Origin: Malachius bipustulatus
Lineage: Eukaryota; Arthropoda; Insecta; Coleoptera; Melyridae
Reading direction: 5' to 3'
DNA length: 64,000 bases
Assembly: GCA_910589415.1 (NCBI GenBank)
Contig: OU342630.1
Location: forward strand, 72,412,186 to 72,476,185
Shown here: in pieces, positions 20,957 to 32,597 of the stretch
Layout: every line of letters begins with the position of its first letter
How positions within the stretch are numbered: position 1 is the first letter of the stretch
Made by a program: the position numbers and the translations under genes
Notes under the pieces: model-generated
Told to the model about the DNA's origin: nothing
Seen by the model: only the letters and a program-made list of their open reading frames with translations
The model's database searches: none

Positions 20957-21245
20957 ATATACAGGCTGTTTCACCGGCAGACCGTCATGGCGTTGATTGA
21001 AGGAGTCAGGAAGATACGCAACCTTATGGGAGAAACTGTGCACAGGACGATATACCGACAAATAGATGGCGACAGCGTCGAAATATACCGAAACTCGTGA
21101 AAGTGGATATCGTTCCAAGCGCTCAGTCGACTTCAGGATATCTGGGTAGTAACTTCGTACGCTTATATGAATATCTATTGAAATCATGCGGCAGTTTAGC
21201 GATGGACAGGGAGCTAAGGGTTTATGACGGGGCAATAAAACCATT
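20957..21245. mobile_element. End fragment of a TACAGG-type transposon family
   Basis: It begins TACAGGCTGTTTCACCGG. The stretch GTTGATTGAAGGAGTCAGGA with the following GATACGCAACCT is matched, inverted, at 25190-25230 beside the DDE transposon. Frames on both strands show no domain. It is probably one arm of a degraded element. Confidence 0.5.
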
Positions 21246-21881
21246 TAGTTCAGTTTTATGGGCCTGCACTCGTGAATTATAGATTTGAATAGTTGTTTCA
21301 TTTGGAAAAAATATGTATACCTACCGACTTTATGTTATAATTAAGGCATTAGATATTTCAAGACCAAGATGATGATTTATATTCCAACAAAAATATTAAT
21401 TTTCAATAGGTACAATTCGTTGTGAAACAAATTATTCAGCATCATCAACAAATCAGCTACCGTTCTTATTATTCTTAAGAATACTAGCTGATTTAAATAT
21501 TTTAATAAACTAGGTAGGTATAATATGTTGGATAAAATTTAGTTAAGTCAGCACTCTATTGCTAACTTCGTTATTTTTGGATCTACAAAATCGGTGAAAT
21601 GAAATTAGCAAACTATAATAGTAGGTACCTATATAGTATTTTTTCCGCTGAATAAAACAACAATGACAACTGAAAAACAAATGAACATCGCGTTTTCGAG
21701 TTATGTCAAAAAAATCTATTTTTTTAAAATGAGACATCCGATATATTTTTGTGTTTTCATATTTCCTGTGGAAATCCAATAACCACAGTTTTTACAGTTA
21801 CGATTTAAATTAATTAATTTTTTGAGTTATAAATAAAGCTCGGATTATATGCAAGAAAAATTACAAAAATATGCGCATATA

Positions 21882-22725
21882 CAGGGTGAATTATAAAAAA
21901 TGCCCCAAGCGATAACTCCGGTAATTTTAAAGATATGACAAAACTTTTTGGAACAAAGTGGCGTAGTTTCTATATGTTGAGATAAACGCTCGATCAACAC
22001 AACTTCCTGTTTAACCGGAAGTAACATCAACTTCGGGTTTTTAAATAGAACACCCTGTAAAACTTTATATTTTTTAAATGTCTGAAGAAATCTAATACAG
22101 GTGGTTTTCACCATTGGAATTTAGATTGAGCGGTTTATGAGTTATAAACAAGTGAAGATCGAAAATTTTCAACTTCAAAGCAGTGTAGAACTAGAACGGC
22201 TCAAGATATCTAAAAACGGTTTACATGTCCTTATCTTAACTTTTGACATAGTATCCTAACTATGTGGTTTAAATTTTAATACAGGGTGATGAAAAATCGG
22301 ATAATTTTCATCACCCTGTATTAAAATTTACTCCACATAGTGGGATAAAACATGAAAAGTTAGGATAGAGACATGTAAACCATTTTTAGATATCGTGAGC
22401 TGTTCTAGTTCTACACTGCTTTGAAGTTGAAAATTTTCGATCTTCACTTGTTTATAACTCATAAACCGCTCAATCTAAATTCCAATGGTGAAAACCACCT
22501 GTATTAGATTTCTTTAGCGATTTAAAAAATATAAAGTTTTACAGGGTGTTCTATTTAAAAACCCGAAGTTGATGTTACTTCCGGTTAAACAGGAAGTTGT
22601 GTTGATCGAGCGTTTATCTCAACATATAGATGATGATAAACGGCGCCACTTTGTATGAAAAAGTTTTGTCATATCTTCAAAATTAACGGAGTTATCGCTT
22701 GGGGCGTTTTTTATAATTTACCCTG
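21882..22725. mobile_element. Palindromic TA-inserted element inside the hAT element
   Basis: It runs from CAGGGTGAATTATAAAAAAT to its inverted complement, flanked by TA (21880-21881, 22726-22727). Arms of about 400 bp meet at TACAGGGTGATGAAAAATCG / ATAATTTTCATCACCCTGTA (22281-22322). The inner ~500 bp are shared with 34918-35940, while the outer parts of the two elements differ. No coding region is seen. Confidence 0.85.
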
Positions 22726-22959
22726 TATATGCAAGGTTTTTCAACCAAATATGCAACAAAATATGCAAACTACGCAAAACATATTATGCAAAATGTTTAT
22801 TTAACGGAAAATAGTAAAAATGCAATAAATTATTGTTTTCAATAAGTTTTTTAAGTATAAAGTAGGTACATACATATCACTGTATTTTTATTTATATAAA
22901 ATCATATAAAAGATTTGGTTTACAATTATTATTATTCAATTAATACTAAAAACATTACT

Positions 22960-23530
22960 ATTTACCTTTACAATTAAATGTTTTTCCAACTTTTCCACTT
23001 AAAATGATTGTCTTCTATCTCTATCACTTGCCATGTGTTTATATGCAGAAAAACTGCATTCTAGATCAACAGATGTAATAGGAGCATATTTTAATAATAA
23101 AATTATTAAAGGATCAATTATTGTCAACTCGTTTGAAAAATCTCCATTTAAAACTTTCAAAATTACTGTCAAAGTACTAAACCCACTATTTTTACTTAAT
23201 GTTTCACTGAGTTTTTTTTTATTATTGATTGAGCAGTAGGTCCATGTACACTATCTATAGGTACTACCAATTTTAAATTCTCTATTAGTTTTACAGATTC
23301 TCGTTTAGCGAAGTATACCCTGTTTTTCAAGCTTAGAAATTGTGTTCGCAATTATTTTATATTTAGTTGTTAATAAAACTAAGATGTTAGCCTAGTTTCT
23401 TATTGCTTAAAATCTTTTTCGCTTTCCTAATTGCTGAGGAACTATCTTCATCAAATTTCGACATTAATTCCTGAATTTAATTTAAATGGTCGAAATAAAA
23501 TAAAGCAGCCTCGAGCCAGGTGCCCCATAT
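22960..23530 (-). pseudogene. hAT transposase remnant (C-terminal dimerisation region)
   Basis: Read on the minus strand, a segment around 23015-23110 translates as IDPLIILLLKYAPITSVD followed by LECSFSAYKHMASD. The pattern 'KYAPITS.D.E.SFSAYK' is the C-terminal hAT dimerisation motif as found in the CGG-binding-protein-like hAT group. Upstream pieces (VPIDSVHGPTAQSIIKKK and further ones to about 23530) are in neighbouring frames with frameshifts and stops. It is non-functional and too short for a full hAT transposase. Confidence 0.6.
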
Positions 23531-24514
23531 CGTGTAATTATAGGCCTAGGTAAATAACACTTTCAAAAGGATACGGTTAAATAAAAAAAAATTGAAAAAT
23601 ACATCACAACAAGATTCACTTTAAACTTATTTTTGGTTTTTATATAATATATATTTTTTCTAGTATATCCGCCAATAATAATTGTCAAAATATGTATTTT
23701 ATGTGGCAAAAATAACAAAATATGCAGAAATATGCAAGTTTCCTAAAAAAATGCATTTCGTGCGAAAAATGGATAAAAAATGCAAAATATGCAAAAATAT
23801 GCATTTTGCATATAATCAGAGCTCTAGTTATAAACAAATGAAAATCGGAATTTTTCATTTTCAAAACAGCGTAGATCGTAAACGACTCATTATATCGAAA
23901 AATTGCTTACGTGTGGCCCTATTTCAACTTTTTATGTACTGCTATGATGTGGATGAATTTTTTGTTTAGGGTGATGATCTTGAATCGTTTCCGATGTAAC
24001 CTCTACACTGCTTTCAAAACGAAAACTTGCAATTTTTATTTGTTTATAACTCAAAAACTAACTAATTTATCATTATTGGATTTTATCGGGAAATATGAAA
24101 ACACAAGTCTCATTTAAAAAATAGAACTTTTTGACATAACTCGAAAACACGATGTTCAATTGTTTTTCTGTTGTCATTGTTGCTTTATTCAGCGGAAAAA
24201 ATACTATACATACCTACTAGTTTGCTAATTTAACCGATTTTGTAGATCCAAAAATAATGAAGTCAGCAATAGTGCCGACTTAACTTTGAAGACCCTGTAC
24301 CTATAGGTACAGGCAGGCTGATCAGTAACTCGCGCACTCCGAATACAGGGCGATCTAGAGCCCATTAAAATTGAGGATATTCTACAAAAAAACTTGAATC
24401 CAACGGTTGATTTGCAAATTACAGAGTTTCCCTCATCCGAGTTTAAAGGTAATTTTTTCAATTGAAGTCAATATGAAGTCAATTTCCTTCATATTGCTAG
24501 CCTTACAGCCAATT

Positions 24515-24715
24515 TTATAAAGGCTCATTAGGCTAACGGGCAGATTTCTGTGCTCGTTTTTGAAGCTACTATCGACGTCGAATGACTTTCATTAACGTTT
24601 TTGTAATTACTTTCATGTCGAGTATAGATAAATTTTAAAAATTTTCACTTAGGCTCGATACCTTCTTCAGAAATGACCACAGAAATCTGCCCGTTAACTT
24701 AATGAGCCTTTATAA
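24515..24715. mobile_element. Short terminal-inverted-repeat element (about 200 bp)
   Basis: The left end TTATAAAGGCTCATTAGGCT and the following AACGGGCAGATTTCTGTG are repeated inverted at the right end (CACAGAAATCTGCCCGTTAA to CTTTATAA), giving arms of about 38 bp with 3 mismatches. The ~120-bp interior is unique. No coding capacity. Confidence 0.75.
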
Positions 24716-24719
24716 TACC

Positions 24720-25190
24720 CGCTGTTATTGTTTTTATGGCGTTCGGTTAAAAGATACCTTTTGTTTTCGAAAAAATAACTCATTAGAAGTATTATTAATT
24801 AATTATCGAAATTTTCATAAATTCATATCGTTAATTTAGTAAACAGGTACTTAGGTACTCGTATATCATATACCATAATAATAGTAAATGCAAGATTTAT
24901 GGTGATTATTTGTTTGTTGCTGAGAGAAACTTGAAAATTGAGAATTGAGATGGAGATGAATATGAAATCCAGGAAATAAAAATAATAAGAACCGCTCCGG
25001 AGCTCTGACCTACTATAAAAAGTTAAAAGTTAAACCGGTTGGGGCTATAAACACCCTCTTCCACTATAGTTCTATAATTTCAACACACTCTGCGGGGCTG
25101 GCAGCACCTTCAAATGAACCGATATGTGGATAAAGGGGAAAGAGGGTAGCTCGAGCGACCGAGCACACAATTTTACATTAGGTTGCGTAT
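24720..25190. other. No recognised feature
   Basis: AT-rich DNA with chance frames only. Confidence 0.45.
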
Positions 25191-25959
25191 CTTCCCTATT
25201 CTTTCAATCAACGGTCATGGTTTAAGAGTAGGGGTAGTTTTTCAAGGCGCTACAGGGTGAGTCGTATGTATTTGCCTAAATTTTTTATAAGCAGTATTTT
25301 TTGAACGAATTGATGAAATTTAAGAAAATTTCATTTTTGAAATGACACTTGATTTTTCTCCAAATAGAAGACTGCAAGGACGTACTTAATTTTGATGTTC
25401 CATTTCGGTTTAGTCAAAAAGTTCATCCGCATGCATTTTCTTCAAAGTATAGTACCATTTTCGAAAACCACATGAATAATTCTACAATTACGACAAGAAG
25501 ATTGCTCACGCCATTAAACTGAATCAAGAAAAAATAAGACTTTTAGGATTTCAATTCATGGTTGTTCATTATTTTCGAAAAATCAAATGTGATTTTTTAG
25601 AACTTACTATCATTTCAAATAAATTTGCTTGTTCTAAAGATTTAGCTAGGATTAGGGACAGTAATAGATTTTTTCGAGCTAAACATAAGTGTTAATAAGC
25701 AGAACAACAAATAGTAATTTTTATGAAAATCAAACACTGTTCATAAGCGAAACAAAAAGAAAACTGTCAATAAATATGTTGTAAAGAAAAACTACAATTC
25801 AGTGCAGATAATGTTCAAACCAGTCGCCATCAAACTTAACATATTTCCTTTACTTTTTGAGTAAATATTCGGCCACCCCGCGTATCACATCAATTCTGCA
25901 TCTCAGATCTTTAACTGTGTCCACTTGATTTTGATATACGATTGCTTTCATGTACTTCC

Positions 25960-27499
25960 ACAAGAAATAATGACCTGGAGGGCCAAGCATAAGGACCTCC
26001 ACGACCTATCCACCGGTTGATATACATCGGGTCAAGATGGTTTCGGACAGCTGAGAAACAACGGGCCTACGCCCATCGGTTGGAAGATCAATCCTCTCTG
26101 ATTTACGTTCCTGTTTTCCAACAGACCAGACAACTCGTATTGTAGGAAATTACCGTAGAGTATGGTTAGTATTTGTTCGAAAAAGTGGGTGCCAACTAGT
26201 TTGACACAAATTAGACCACACCACATATTCTCAAAAAAATTACGATGCGAATGAGCCTTCCTCGTTGCATGCGGGTGTTAATTTCGAGTATTAAACACCC
26301 CATATCACGTAAACTGAGGTTCATCTCTGAACAGAATTCTAGGAATATTGCGTCGTATGTTCTAGAATCCATTGACAAAATGCCTGTCTAGAAATCTCGT
26401 CGTCTACTTCGAACATCTGAACTTTCTGGCCATGATAGTGATGGAGCAGACGGTTTGTTTTGACTTTCCTCTATACAGGGTGTTACTGAATAGGTGTTAC
26501 AAACTTAAAGGGCATGTAGGAAATGCAAAAATAGGATATAAATTTCCTGTAGACAAGGGTCGTTGGAGCTTTTGTTTTTGAGATACCGGGTGTTGAAGTT
26601 CTTCGAAAAATTTATTATTTTTTGAATATCTACAGATTGGCTGATCAGAATAACTCGAATTTTTTGACAGCTGTTGTACTAATTATTGAAGTACATGATT
26701 TGATACTCCCATTGAAAAATTATTCAATTCATTGGTAGAGATCTGGGTGTGTTGTTACCTTTTTTATTAAACAATTTTTACGCCACTGACTTTTATGCAA
26801 ATTTGTTATTTTGGGTAGACACCTCGTTTTGTTTAGAGGAGAAATGTCATTTTATGTTTTTGTTGTAGGATTCACTGTTTTCAAGATACTTCGCAATCAA
26901 TGTTAATCAATAAAAATCAATGTTATTGAGTTTTTCCAGAAATTAATCATTTTTGTGATCATTATTGCAGCGTGTTACATTACAAAAAAAGCTTGCATGG
27001 GTTCCTACATTGTGAAATATTTAAAAACAGTACGTCCTACAACAAAAACATAACATGACTTTTCTCCTCTAAACAAAACGAGGTATCTACAAAAATAACA
27101 GATTTACATAAAAGTCAGTGGCGTAGAAATTGTTTAATAAAAAAGGTAACAACACACCCAGATCTCTGCCACTGAATTGAATAATTTTTCAATGGGAGTA
27201 TCAAATCATGTACTTCAATTATTACAAAAGCTGTCAAAGAATTCGAGATATTCTGATCAGCCAATTTGTAGATATTCAAAAAATATCAAATTTTTCGAAG
27301 AACTTTAACACCCTGTATCTCGAAAACTAAAGCTCCAACGACCCATGTCTACAGGAAATTTATCGCTTATTTTTGCATTTCCTACATGCCCTTTAAGTTT
27401 GTAACACCTATTCAGTAACACCCTGTATACTTGAGAATGAGGGACTCCCACAGCAGCGCTTAACTGCCTCATGCTTGTTTGGAGATTCTCCTGATCCAT
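25960..27499 (-). pseudogene. DDE-type transposase, decayed and split
   Basis: On the minus strand a start-like ATG at 27499 opens MDQENLQTSMRQLSAAVGVP then HSQVYRV, a helix-turn-helix of the type found in insect mariner-like transposases. The frame runs into the palindrome inserted at 26476-27425. It resumes below 26475 with PRILFRDEPQFT and GVFNTRN (DDE core with the RILF-DE block near 26360-26300), then ENMWCGLICVKLVGTHFFEQ and QYELSGLLENRN (26226-26100). Several stops and frameshifts make it inactive. Family assignment is from remembered motifs. Confidence 0.7.
26476..27425. mobile_element. Palindromic TA-inserted element in the transposase
   Basis: It runs from CAGGGTGTTACTGAATAGGT to its inverted complement at 27425, flanked by TA on each side. 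The arms are about 400 bp around a ~130-bp centre near 26870-27000. It interrupts the transposase directly after the helix-turn-helix, so it is younger than that element. Confidence 0.85.
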
Positions 27500-28629
27500 C
27501 TAAATGATGTTTTCAATCTAAAAATTTAAATATCCTATAACAATGATTCAAAAGAACAAGTAAATGTGTCGAGTTGTAATGGCGGCCTGTTTAAACATCA
27601 TCTGCACTGAATTGTATCTTTCCAACATTTGTGTTGATGTTTTCATTCTGTTTCTTTTACCTACATACAGTGTTTGCTTCTTATTAAAATTACCATTTCT
27701 TCTTTGAGTTGTTTTTGTTATTAAAACTTATGTTTAGCTCGAAAAAAATTTCGGTCCCTAATTCTGGCTAAATTTGTAAGACAAGCGAATTTATTTTAAA
27801 TAACTACTAAATACGCAAGTTATTTCGAAAATAATTATTCGAAAATAACGAATAGACATGAATTGAAATCGCAAAAATACTAAAATCGTAGCATTTTTCA
27901 TGAAGTTTTTGAAAATGTCACTAAACTTTGAAGAAAATGCATAAAGGGTGAACTTTTTGACAAAACCGAAAGAGACCAGAAAAACCTAAGTACGACCCTG
28001 CAGTTTTCGAATCAGCGGAAAATGCCGGGTATCAAGTATCATTGGTAGAACAAACCTACCAAATTTTCTAAAAGCTCATAAAAAATTTCGGCAATATGCA
28101 TGAATCACTCTGCAACATCGAAACGACGGGCCTCAGAAAAATTTCAATAACTACCCCTACCCTTAATCCATGTTCGTGAAACACGCTATATAGACCTTTG
28201 TTCGCAAAGAAGTTCCAAACCTGAAAAAAACTTGCAACAGAAATTTAGTTCAAAAAAAATTCTTACACTGCAACTTTACACCTTACTGAAATACGTCAAA
28301 TTAATACTGGATATTTCTAAAAAAAAAACACTGCAAACGTGTACTTACAAATAAAAATTAATAATTATTTTTAGTGTAGAAGAAAGTTTTTAACCTACCT
28401 ACACGATTATCGACGACTGGGAAGGTAGATTTGTTATGTAAATGAAACTAGCCTACGAAGGCCACACAGTATCCTAAGTAGGACAGACTTTAAATATTAA
28501 TAGATCAGCAGATATTTCTCCAAGGGTTTACATCAAGGTTGAAATCCCTATCTGTTAAGGGTCGTTGCTCAGTTACCCATAAGTACATTAAGTGCTTCAG
28601 ATGTCTTATTAGGAATATTATGGACTAAC

Positions 28630-28797
28630 ATCCGTATTCACAAACGATTTTTTAAAATAATTACGAAATCAGTTTTCTCCATCTCAGTTTAATGCATGTA
28701 AACTGTATATCTCCATCCCATTTGCTTAATTATTTTCGAAATATTATACAGAGCTAGAACGACGCTTTGTGAATACGAATTATGGGAAACGGAAAAC
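28630..28797. mobile_element. Short inverted-repeat element, CCGTATTCAC family
   Basis: ACATCCGTATTCACAAACGAT at the left and CTTTGTGAATACGAATTAT at the right are inverted repeats. The ends match those at 35308-35473 and 54639-54788. Confidence 0.6.
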
Positions 28798-28799
28798 TA

Positions 28800-29770
28800 T
28801 CTCGAAGGCATGATGGGCAGTTGAATACTTAGAACTTATTTATTTGTGCTCACATTGAAAATTAGATGGTACTTTTGAATGAATCATAACTTTTTAAAGA
28901 GCTTTTTAGTAATTTAACCGGAGAAGTTTGGAGTAAGTGCATCGTTAATGTGAAGACAGAAGAACAAAATCTTTTCTAGGCTAGATTTTCTACAGCCAAA
29001 ACCAAACAATTATTTTTTAATATTATTATTTATGGTTCACAAGTTTTTATTTCCATGTAATCTATATCTATAACTAAGTGGGTAATTATCTTGGACAAAC
29101 GATTAAAGAAATATGGTGGGTGCAATTAAAAATAATTGTCGTAAAAAACTCAATCCAAGTTGAACATAGTGTCTCTTTTAAATAACTTTTCTAGAATTAA
29201 AAGTTTATTATGTAAAGCTTTATCTTTCTTGGTACGTAAGTACGACTTGACTCGTTCAACGACCGAAAGAATTTTGATTGCAAGACCTGAGTCGTTCTTT
29301 TTCATTCTATTGTTATTCTTTGCGACAGTGGCTCTTGATGAGTTCATTGTCGTTAAAAATAAATAAGTTGTTCCAATTTTAGCATTTGATGAAATTTTTT
29401 TATTAACTCGAAACACTAGTTCAAATTATTTTAACAAATCTATTTAGAGCATGACATTCATGAGGGGCGTTTTTAATTGGGAATTTACGAAGCGCGAAAG
29501 TAATAATACTTCAAACAAAGCGAGAAACTGACAATGTGGATTTAGGTAAATTGAATTATTGTGAAAACAAACGCTGCAAAGAAACATCAAAGTAGAAATA
29601 AAATGGGTCATTTTTAAAGAATAAAAGGCGGACTCCTTATAAAAAAATTTAAAAGGAACATAATGGTGACAATCACTCGCATGGCTTTGTAAGAAAAACC
29701 AAAAGAAAAATCTTCAAGAAGACTAACTTTTGGAGATGGATTGGAGAACAATCCTTTGATATTGATGGCT
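28800..29770. other. No recognised gene
   Basis: AT-rich DNA with chance frames only, including overlapping 68- and 88-codon frames on opposite strands at 29150-29416 that show no domain. Confidence 0.45.
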
Positions 29771-29779
29771 TTGAATAGA

Positions 29780-29942
29780 ATATTGCTCCTTTGGGTTATA
29801 TTTTGAATTTTCTGACAGACGATTTGTCTATTGCCCTAGCTCTACGAATGCTACGAAATTTCAGTCAAACGATTGTTTCAAAAAATACGCAATTTCAAAA
29901 TATAACCTCGAGGGTTATATTTACTGACGAATACGGGCAGAA
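29780..29942. mobile_element. Short inverted-repeat element related to 35308-35473
   Basis: GGGTTATATTTTGAATTTTCTGACAG-like sequence (starting near 29793) and GGGTTATATTTACTGACGAATACGGGC-like sequence (ending near 29941) match the arms of the element at 35308-35473 with moderate divergence. The left terminus is worn. Confidence 0.6.
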
Positions 29943-29944
29943 AT

Positions 29945-30735
29945 CAAAAATAGGTAATTATATTTAAGAATTACTCAATTATGAAATAAAAGGCAAAGTG
30001 GAAACTGTCCAACATTATAATATTATATAACAATCAATATAATCACGTTATCTAAAAACGTGTTGTTAACAAGAATTCTGTCACGTTTCTTTACTGGTTT
30101 CTATCGATTAAAATGGATTCAGTATTAAGTACACGAAAAAAGGACTGTGATTCTTTAACTGAATAATAATTTCAGGTTGATTCAAAAAAGCATTTTACAA
30201 AATCATTCAAGTAGAGTAACTGCCTTTGCGAGCTTCAAGAATTTCATTTGAAAAGAGCGAGGAAAAGAGTTTCTTATTTATTTGAGATAAAACTAACTAC
30301 AAAATGGGAAATTTATTAAAAATACGAAATATCATAGAAACGCTAAGATAAGCTATTCGATAGAACGATATGTCACCAGAAAGGGTCTCCAAGAATAATC
30401 GCAGACATCACATTTTGTATATAAACAAATAGGATTAATCACGCACGAGACTCTTACTTCTGAGATGGGACAAGCGTATACACCGTGTTTCATAGAAAAG
30501 GTAACATAGGACGGTACGTGTAAGGAATATTTCAGCAATACTTTGACAATAAATGACATCCTTTCAAAAAGAGAGTTCCTTTGGAAACTATAAAGTTTCA
30601 TAGGATAGATATACTATGCAGTTTTCAAGGAAACTATCAGCTTTTAACCCAGAGTGACTTGGATTCTTAATAATATTCACTGCAGTGTTTTACGTATGTT
30701 ACCTTTTAACTATGCAACATAGTGACGTATACCTT
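29945..30735. other. No recognised feature
   Basis: AT-rich DNA without a convincing frame. Confidence 0.45.
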
Positions 30736-30736
30736 T

Positions 30737-31090
30737 GTATACAGGGTGGTCACTTTCACCTGGCTCATCATTATGGGATCTCCTAAACTACATAGGAAAT
30801 AAGTACACAGTCGGTGGTTAAATTAGAGAAAAGTTGCACCATTTTATGCTCAATAAGAATTTGAAAAAAATTTGGGAAAACTTCAGGCGTTGTTGAAATA
30901 TGTTAAAAAAAAACAGAAAAATCGAGATTTCTTATTTTCACCATATAATTTTTGTTATTAGAGATTATCAAACTATTTTTTGTAGGTTTACATAAGTCAT
31001 CAAGAGTTATCCTAAGACATTTCTAATCACTGATTCTTTTTCTCATATTCATATCTCAAAAGTATCTTTGTAAGCGTCCTGGTTGGTTAT
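30737..31090. mobile_element. Half copy of a TACAGGGTGG-type element
   Basis: It starts TATACAGGGTGGTCAC. The inner sequence ATGGGATCTCCTAAACTACA is shared with 42876-43080. No matching right arm is seen nearby, so only one end survives. Confidence 0.5.
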
Positions 31091-31095
31091 AAGAG

Positions 31096-31479
31096 TTAAA
31101 ATCTATTATAACCAAACCCTATCATTATTAAACAAATACAGGTATAATAATGTATTGCAAGGAAAAATATTGTTAAAGATTTCACAGTTGAAATTGGTGT
31201 AATTGAATATTTTAGTTTTTCTTTATTAAGACTATCTAAGTATACTGATATTTTCGACTTTTCAAGATAGACACATCTAATTAACGAATGAGTATTGGTG
31301 AGCACGAAAAGGAGCAAACATTGTCCTTTGAGAAGTAGCGACAAAGTGACGGATCGTCGCTTCCATTCAGGTGCTTGTTTGTGTCGCTTTTTGTCGTCTT
31401 CGATCCTCACTAGAGTTACTCGATGCAAGATCTCTCTGTTTTCCTTTACCAAAGTTATTCGTTTCAACTTAATGATCAT
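31096..31479 (-). other. Open frame of 127 codons, function unknown
   Basis: The frame starts MIIKLKRITLVKENREILH, has a basic middle part and a hydrophobic C-terminus. No domain, splice signal or repeat match is recognised. It is slightly longer than most chance frames in this AT-rich DNA, but nothing else supports it as a gene. Confidence 0.15.
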
Positions 31480-31516
31480 TAGACCTGGTTGATTAGGTTT
31501 TTCTTGTATATGTATA

Positions 31517-31954
31517 CAGGGTGATTTTTAAGTTGAGTCATCTCTTTTAACACCCTGTAGAATCAAGACAAAAAACTTTTTCAAATAACTTTTCTCAATC
31601 AAGTCAAAAATAACAGATATACTACAGCCTTTGATAGTTAAAAAATGAGAGTCCAGCCCTATAGGGTATCATATATGATAAATTATGCATGAAGGTATGA
31701 TAGAAATCCAAAAGTTGAGTATGATTAGAAGATTTTTTTTAATCCTGTAACTTAATAAATCACATTTATGAAAATTATAAATTTTCCTATGTTAGGAGAA
31801 AATAATGCCTGTTCTGAATTTTATAGCCTTCTTTTAACTTATCTACATTAATTGAGTGTTACTTTAGTTTATTTCCCAAAAGTTATTTGAAAACGTTGTT
31901 TGTCTCAATGAATTCTACAAGGTGTAAAAAAATTACAACTTAAAAATCATCCTG
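31517..31954. mobile_element. Palindromic element, 438 bp
   Basis: CAGGGTGATTTTTAAGTTG at the left matches inverted CAACTTAAAAATCATCCTG at the right, and matching continues inward (AACTTTTTCAAATAACTTTT / AAAAGTTATTTGAAAACG). TA flanks both ends. Its right end directly abuts the next TACAGGGTG terminus. Confidence 0.8.
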
Positions 31955-31958
31955 TATA

Positions 31959-32430
31959 CAGGGTGTTTCAAAACATATGTCGGAAAATTAAAGGTTTGAT
32001 TCTTTGGCGCGTTCTCAGAAACAAAGTTCGTACTATTTAAAAAAAAAATATGTTTTCAACCCTTACTTCGTAGAATCTCTGCATACTTATTGATTATGAA
32101 TAAAACACTAATGTTTTATAAAATTCTACTGTATATTGATGGATGATAGAAACGTTTCTATCATCCATCAATATGCAGTAGAATTTTATAAAACATTAGT
32201 GTTTTATTCATAATCAATAAAGTTCGTACTAACATGGGTTTGCATACCCACCATTTTCGAGATACAGGGCTGTCAAAGAAATTTTTCTTCTTCAGTTTTT
32301 TAACGATATCACAGGAACCGTTTGAGATCTAAAACTGAACTTTTGTACGCATCTTATCATCAATATTATTAATTTTTTGAACGCTACTTAAACAACTTTC
32401 CATATACAGTGGCGGAGATTTTGATGTTGC
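31959..32430. mobile_element. Half element of the CAGGGTGTTTC family, interrupted
   Basis: It starts CAGGGTGTTTCAAAACATAT. Its inner part (TTTCGAGATACAGGGCTGTC, then GAACCGTTTGAGATCTAAAA and CAGTGGCGGAGATTT) is related to both arms of 32598-33316. An extra ~195-bp piece carrying the 134-bp palindrome sits within it, bracketed by AAAGTTCGTACTA at 32024 and ~32219. Confidence 0.55.
32087..32220. repeat. Near-perfect 134-bp palindrome without spacer
   Basis: Arms of 67 bp meet exactly between 32153 and 32154 (GATAGAAAC|GTTTCTATC). I count one mismatch (CTGTATATT against CTGCATATT). Outer ends read TTATTGATTATGAATAAAAC. No coding capacity; transcription would give one long hairpin. Confidence 0.9.
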
Positions 32431-32597
32431 TTGAAATTTTTTTTATCCCTAATTTCTGAAAGTATATTTTAAATTTTGCCTTATGTGTTCTACACAATGA
32501 TTTTTTCAGGCAATTGGAAAATGCAATAATATATGGGGCGTTCCATTAAAAACACCCACAGATGGTAGCTATTTTCGATGTATACAGGGTAACTATA

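Larger units (their letters stand above)
21834..23826 (-). mobile_element. hAT-like DNA transposon, decayed
   Basis: The flanks carry an 8-bp direct repeat, GTTATAAA (21826-21833 and 23827-23834). The ends are inverted repeats: TAAAGCTCGGATTATATGCA on the left and TAGAGCTCTGATTATATGCA on the right (reverse complement). Eight-bp duplications and TAGAG-type ends are typical of hAT elements. TGCATATTTTGCAT-like words are concentrated near the ends. Without the palindrome inserted at 21882-22725 it is about 1.15 kb. A minus-strand transposase remnant supports the class. Confidence 0.8.
21541..24292. mobile_element. Palindromic element split by a hAT insertion
   Basis: The left arm 21541-21833 matches inverted 24060-24292, with words such as TTTTTGGATCTACAAAATCGG and GACAACTGAAAAACAA. 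Once the hAT element (21834-23826) is removed, the two parts rejoin at GTTATAAA to give a palindrome of about 760 bp with its centre near 23950. The right side ends in GACCCTGTACC, resembling the common CACCCTGTA terminus; the left terminus is lost. Confidence 0.75.
25190..28185 (-). mobile_element. Decayed DDE transposon with long inverted repeats
   Basis: The outer ~500 bp on each side are inverted copies: AAGAGTAGGGGTAGTTTTT near 25221 pairs with ACTACCCCTACCCTTAATC near 28155, and TTTAGCTAGGATTAGGGACAG near 25638 pairs with CTGGCTAAATTTG near 27765. The right edge reads CGTGAAACACGCTATATA, a worn form of the GAAACACCCTGTATA terminus. Between the arms lies a transposase pseudogene (25960-27499, -) split by a palindromic element (26476-27425). 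Similarity of the transposase to the Tc1/mariner-like DDE family and the TA-type ends agree with each other. Confidence 0.7.
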
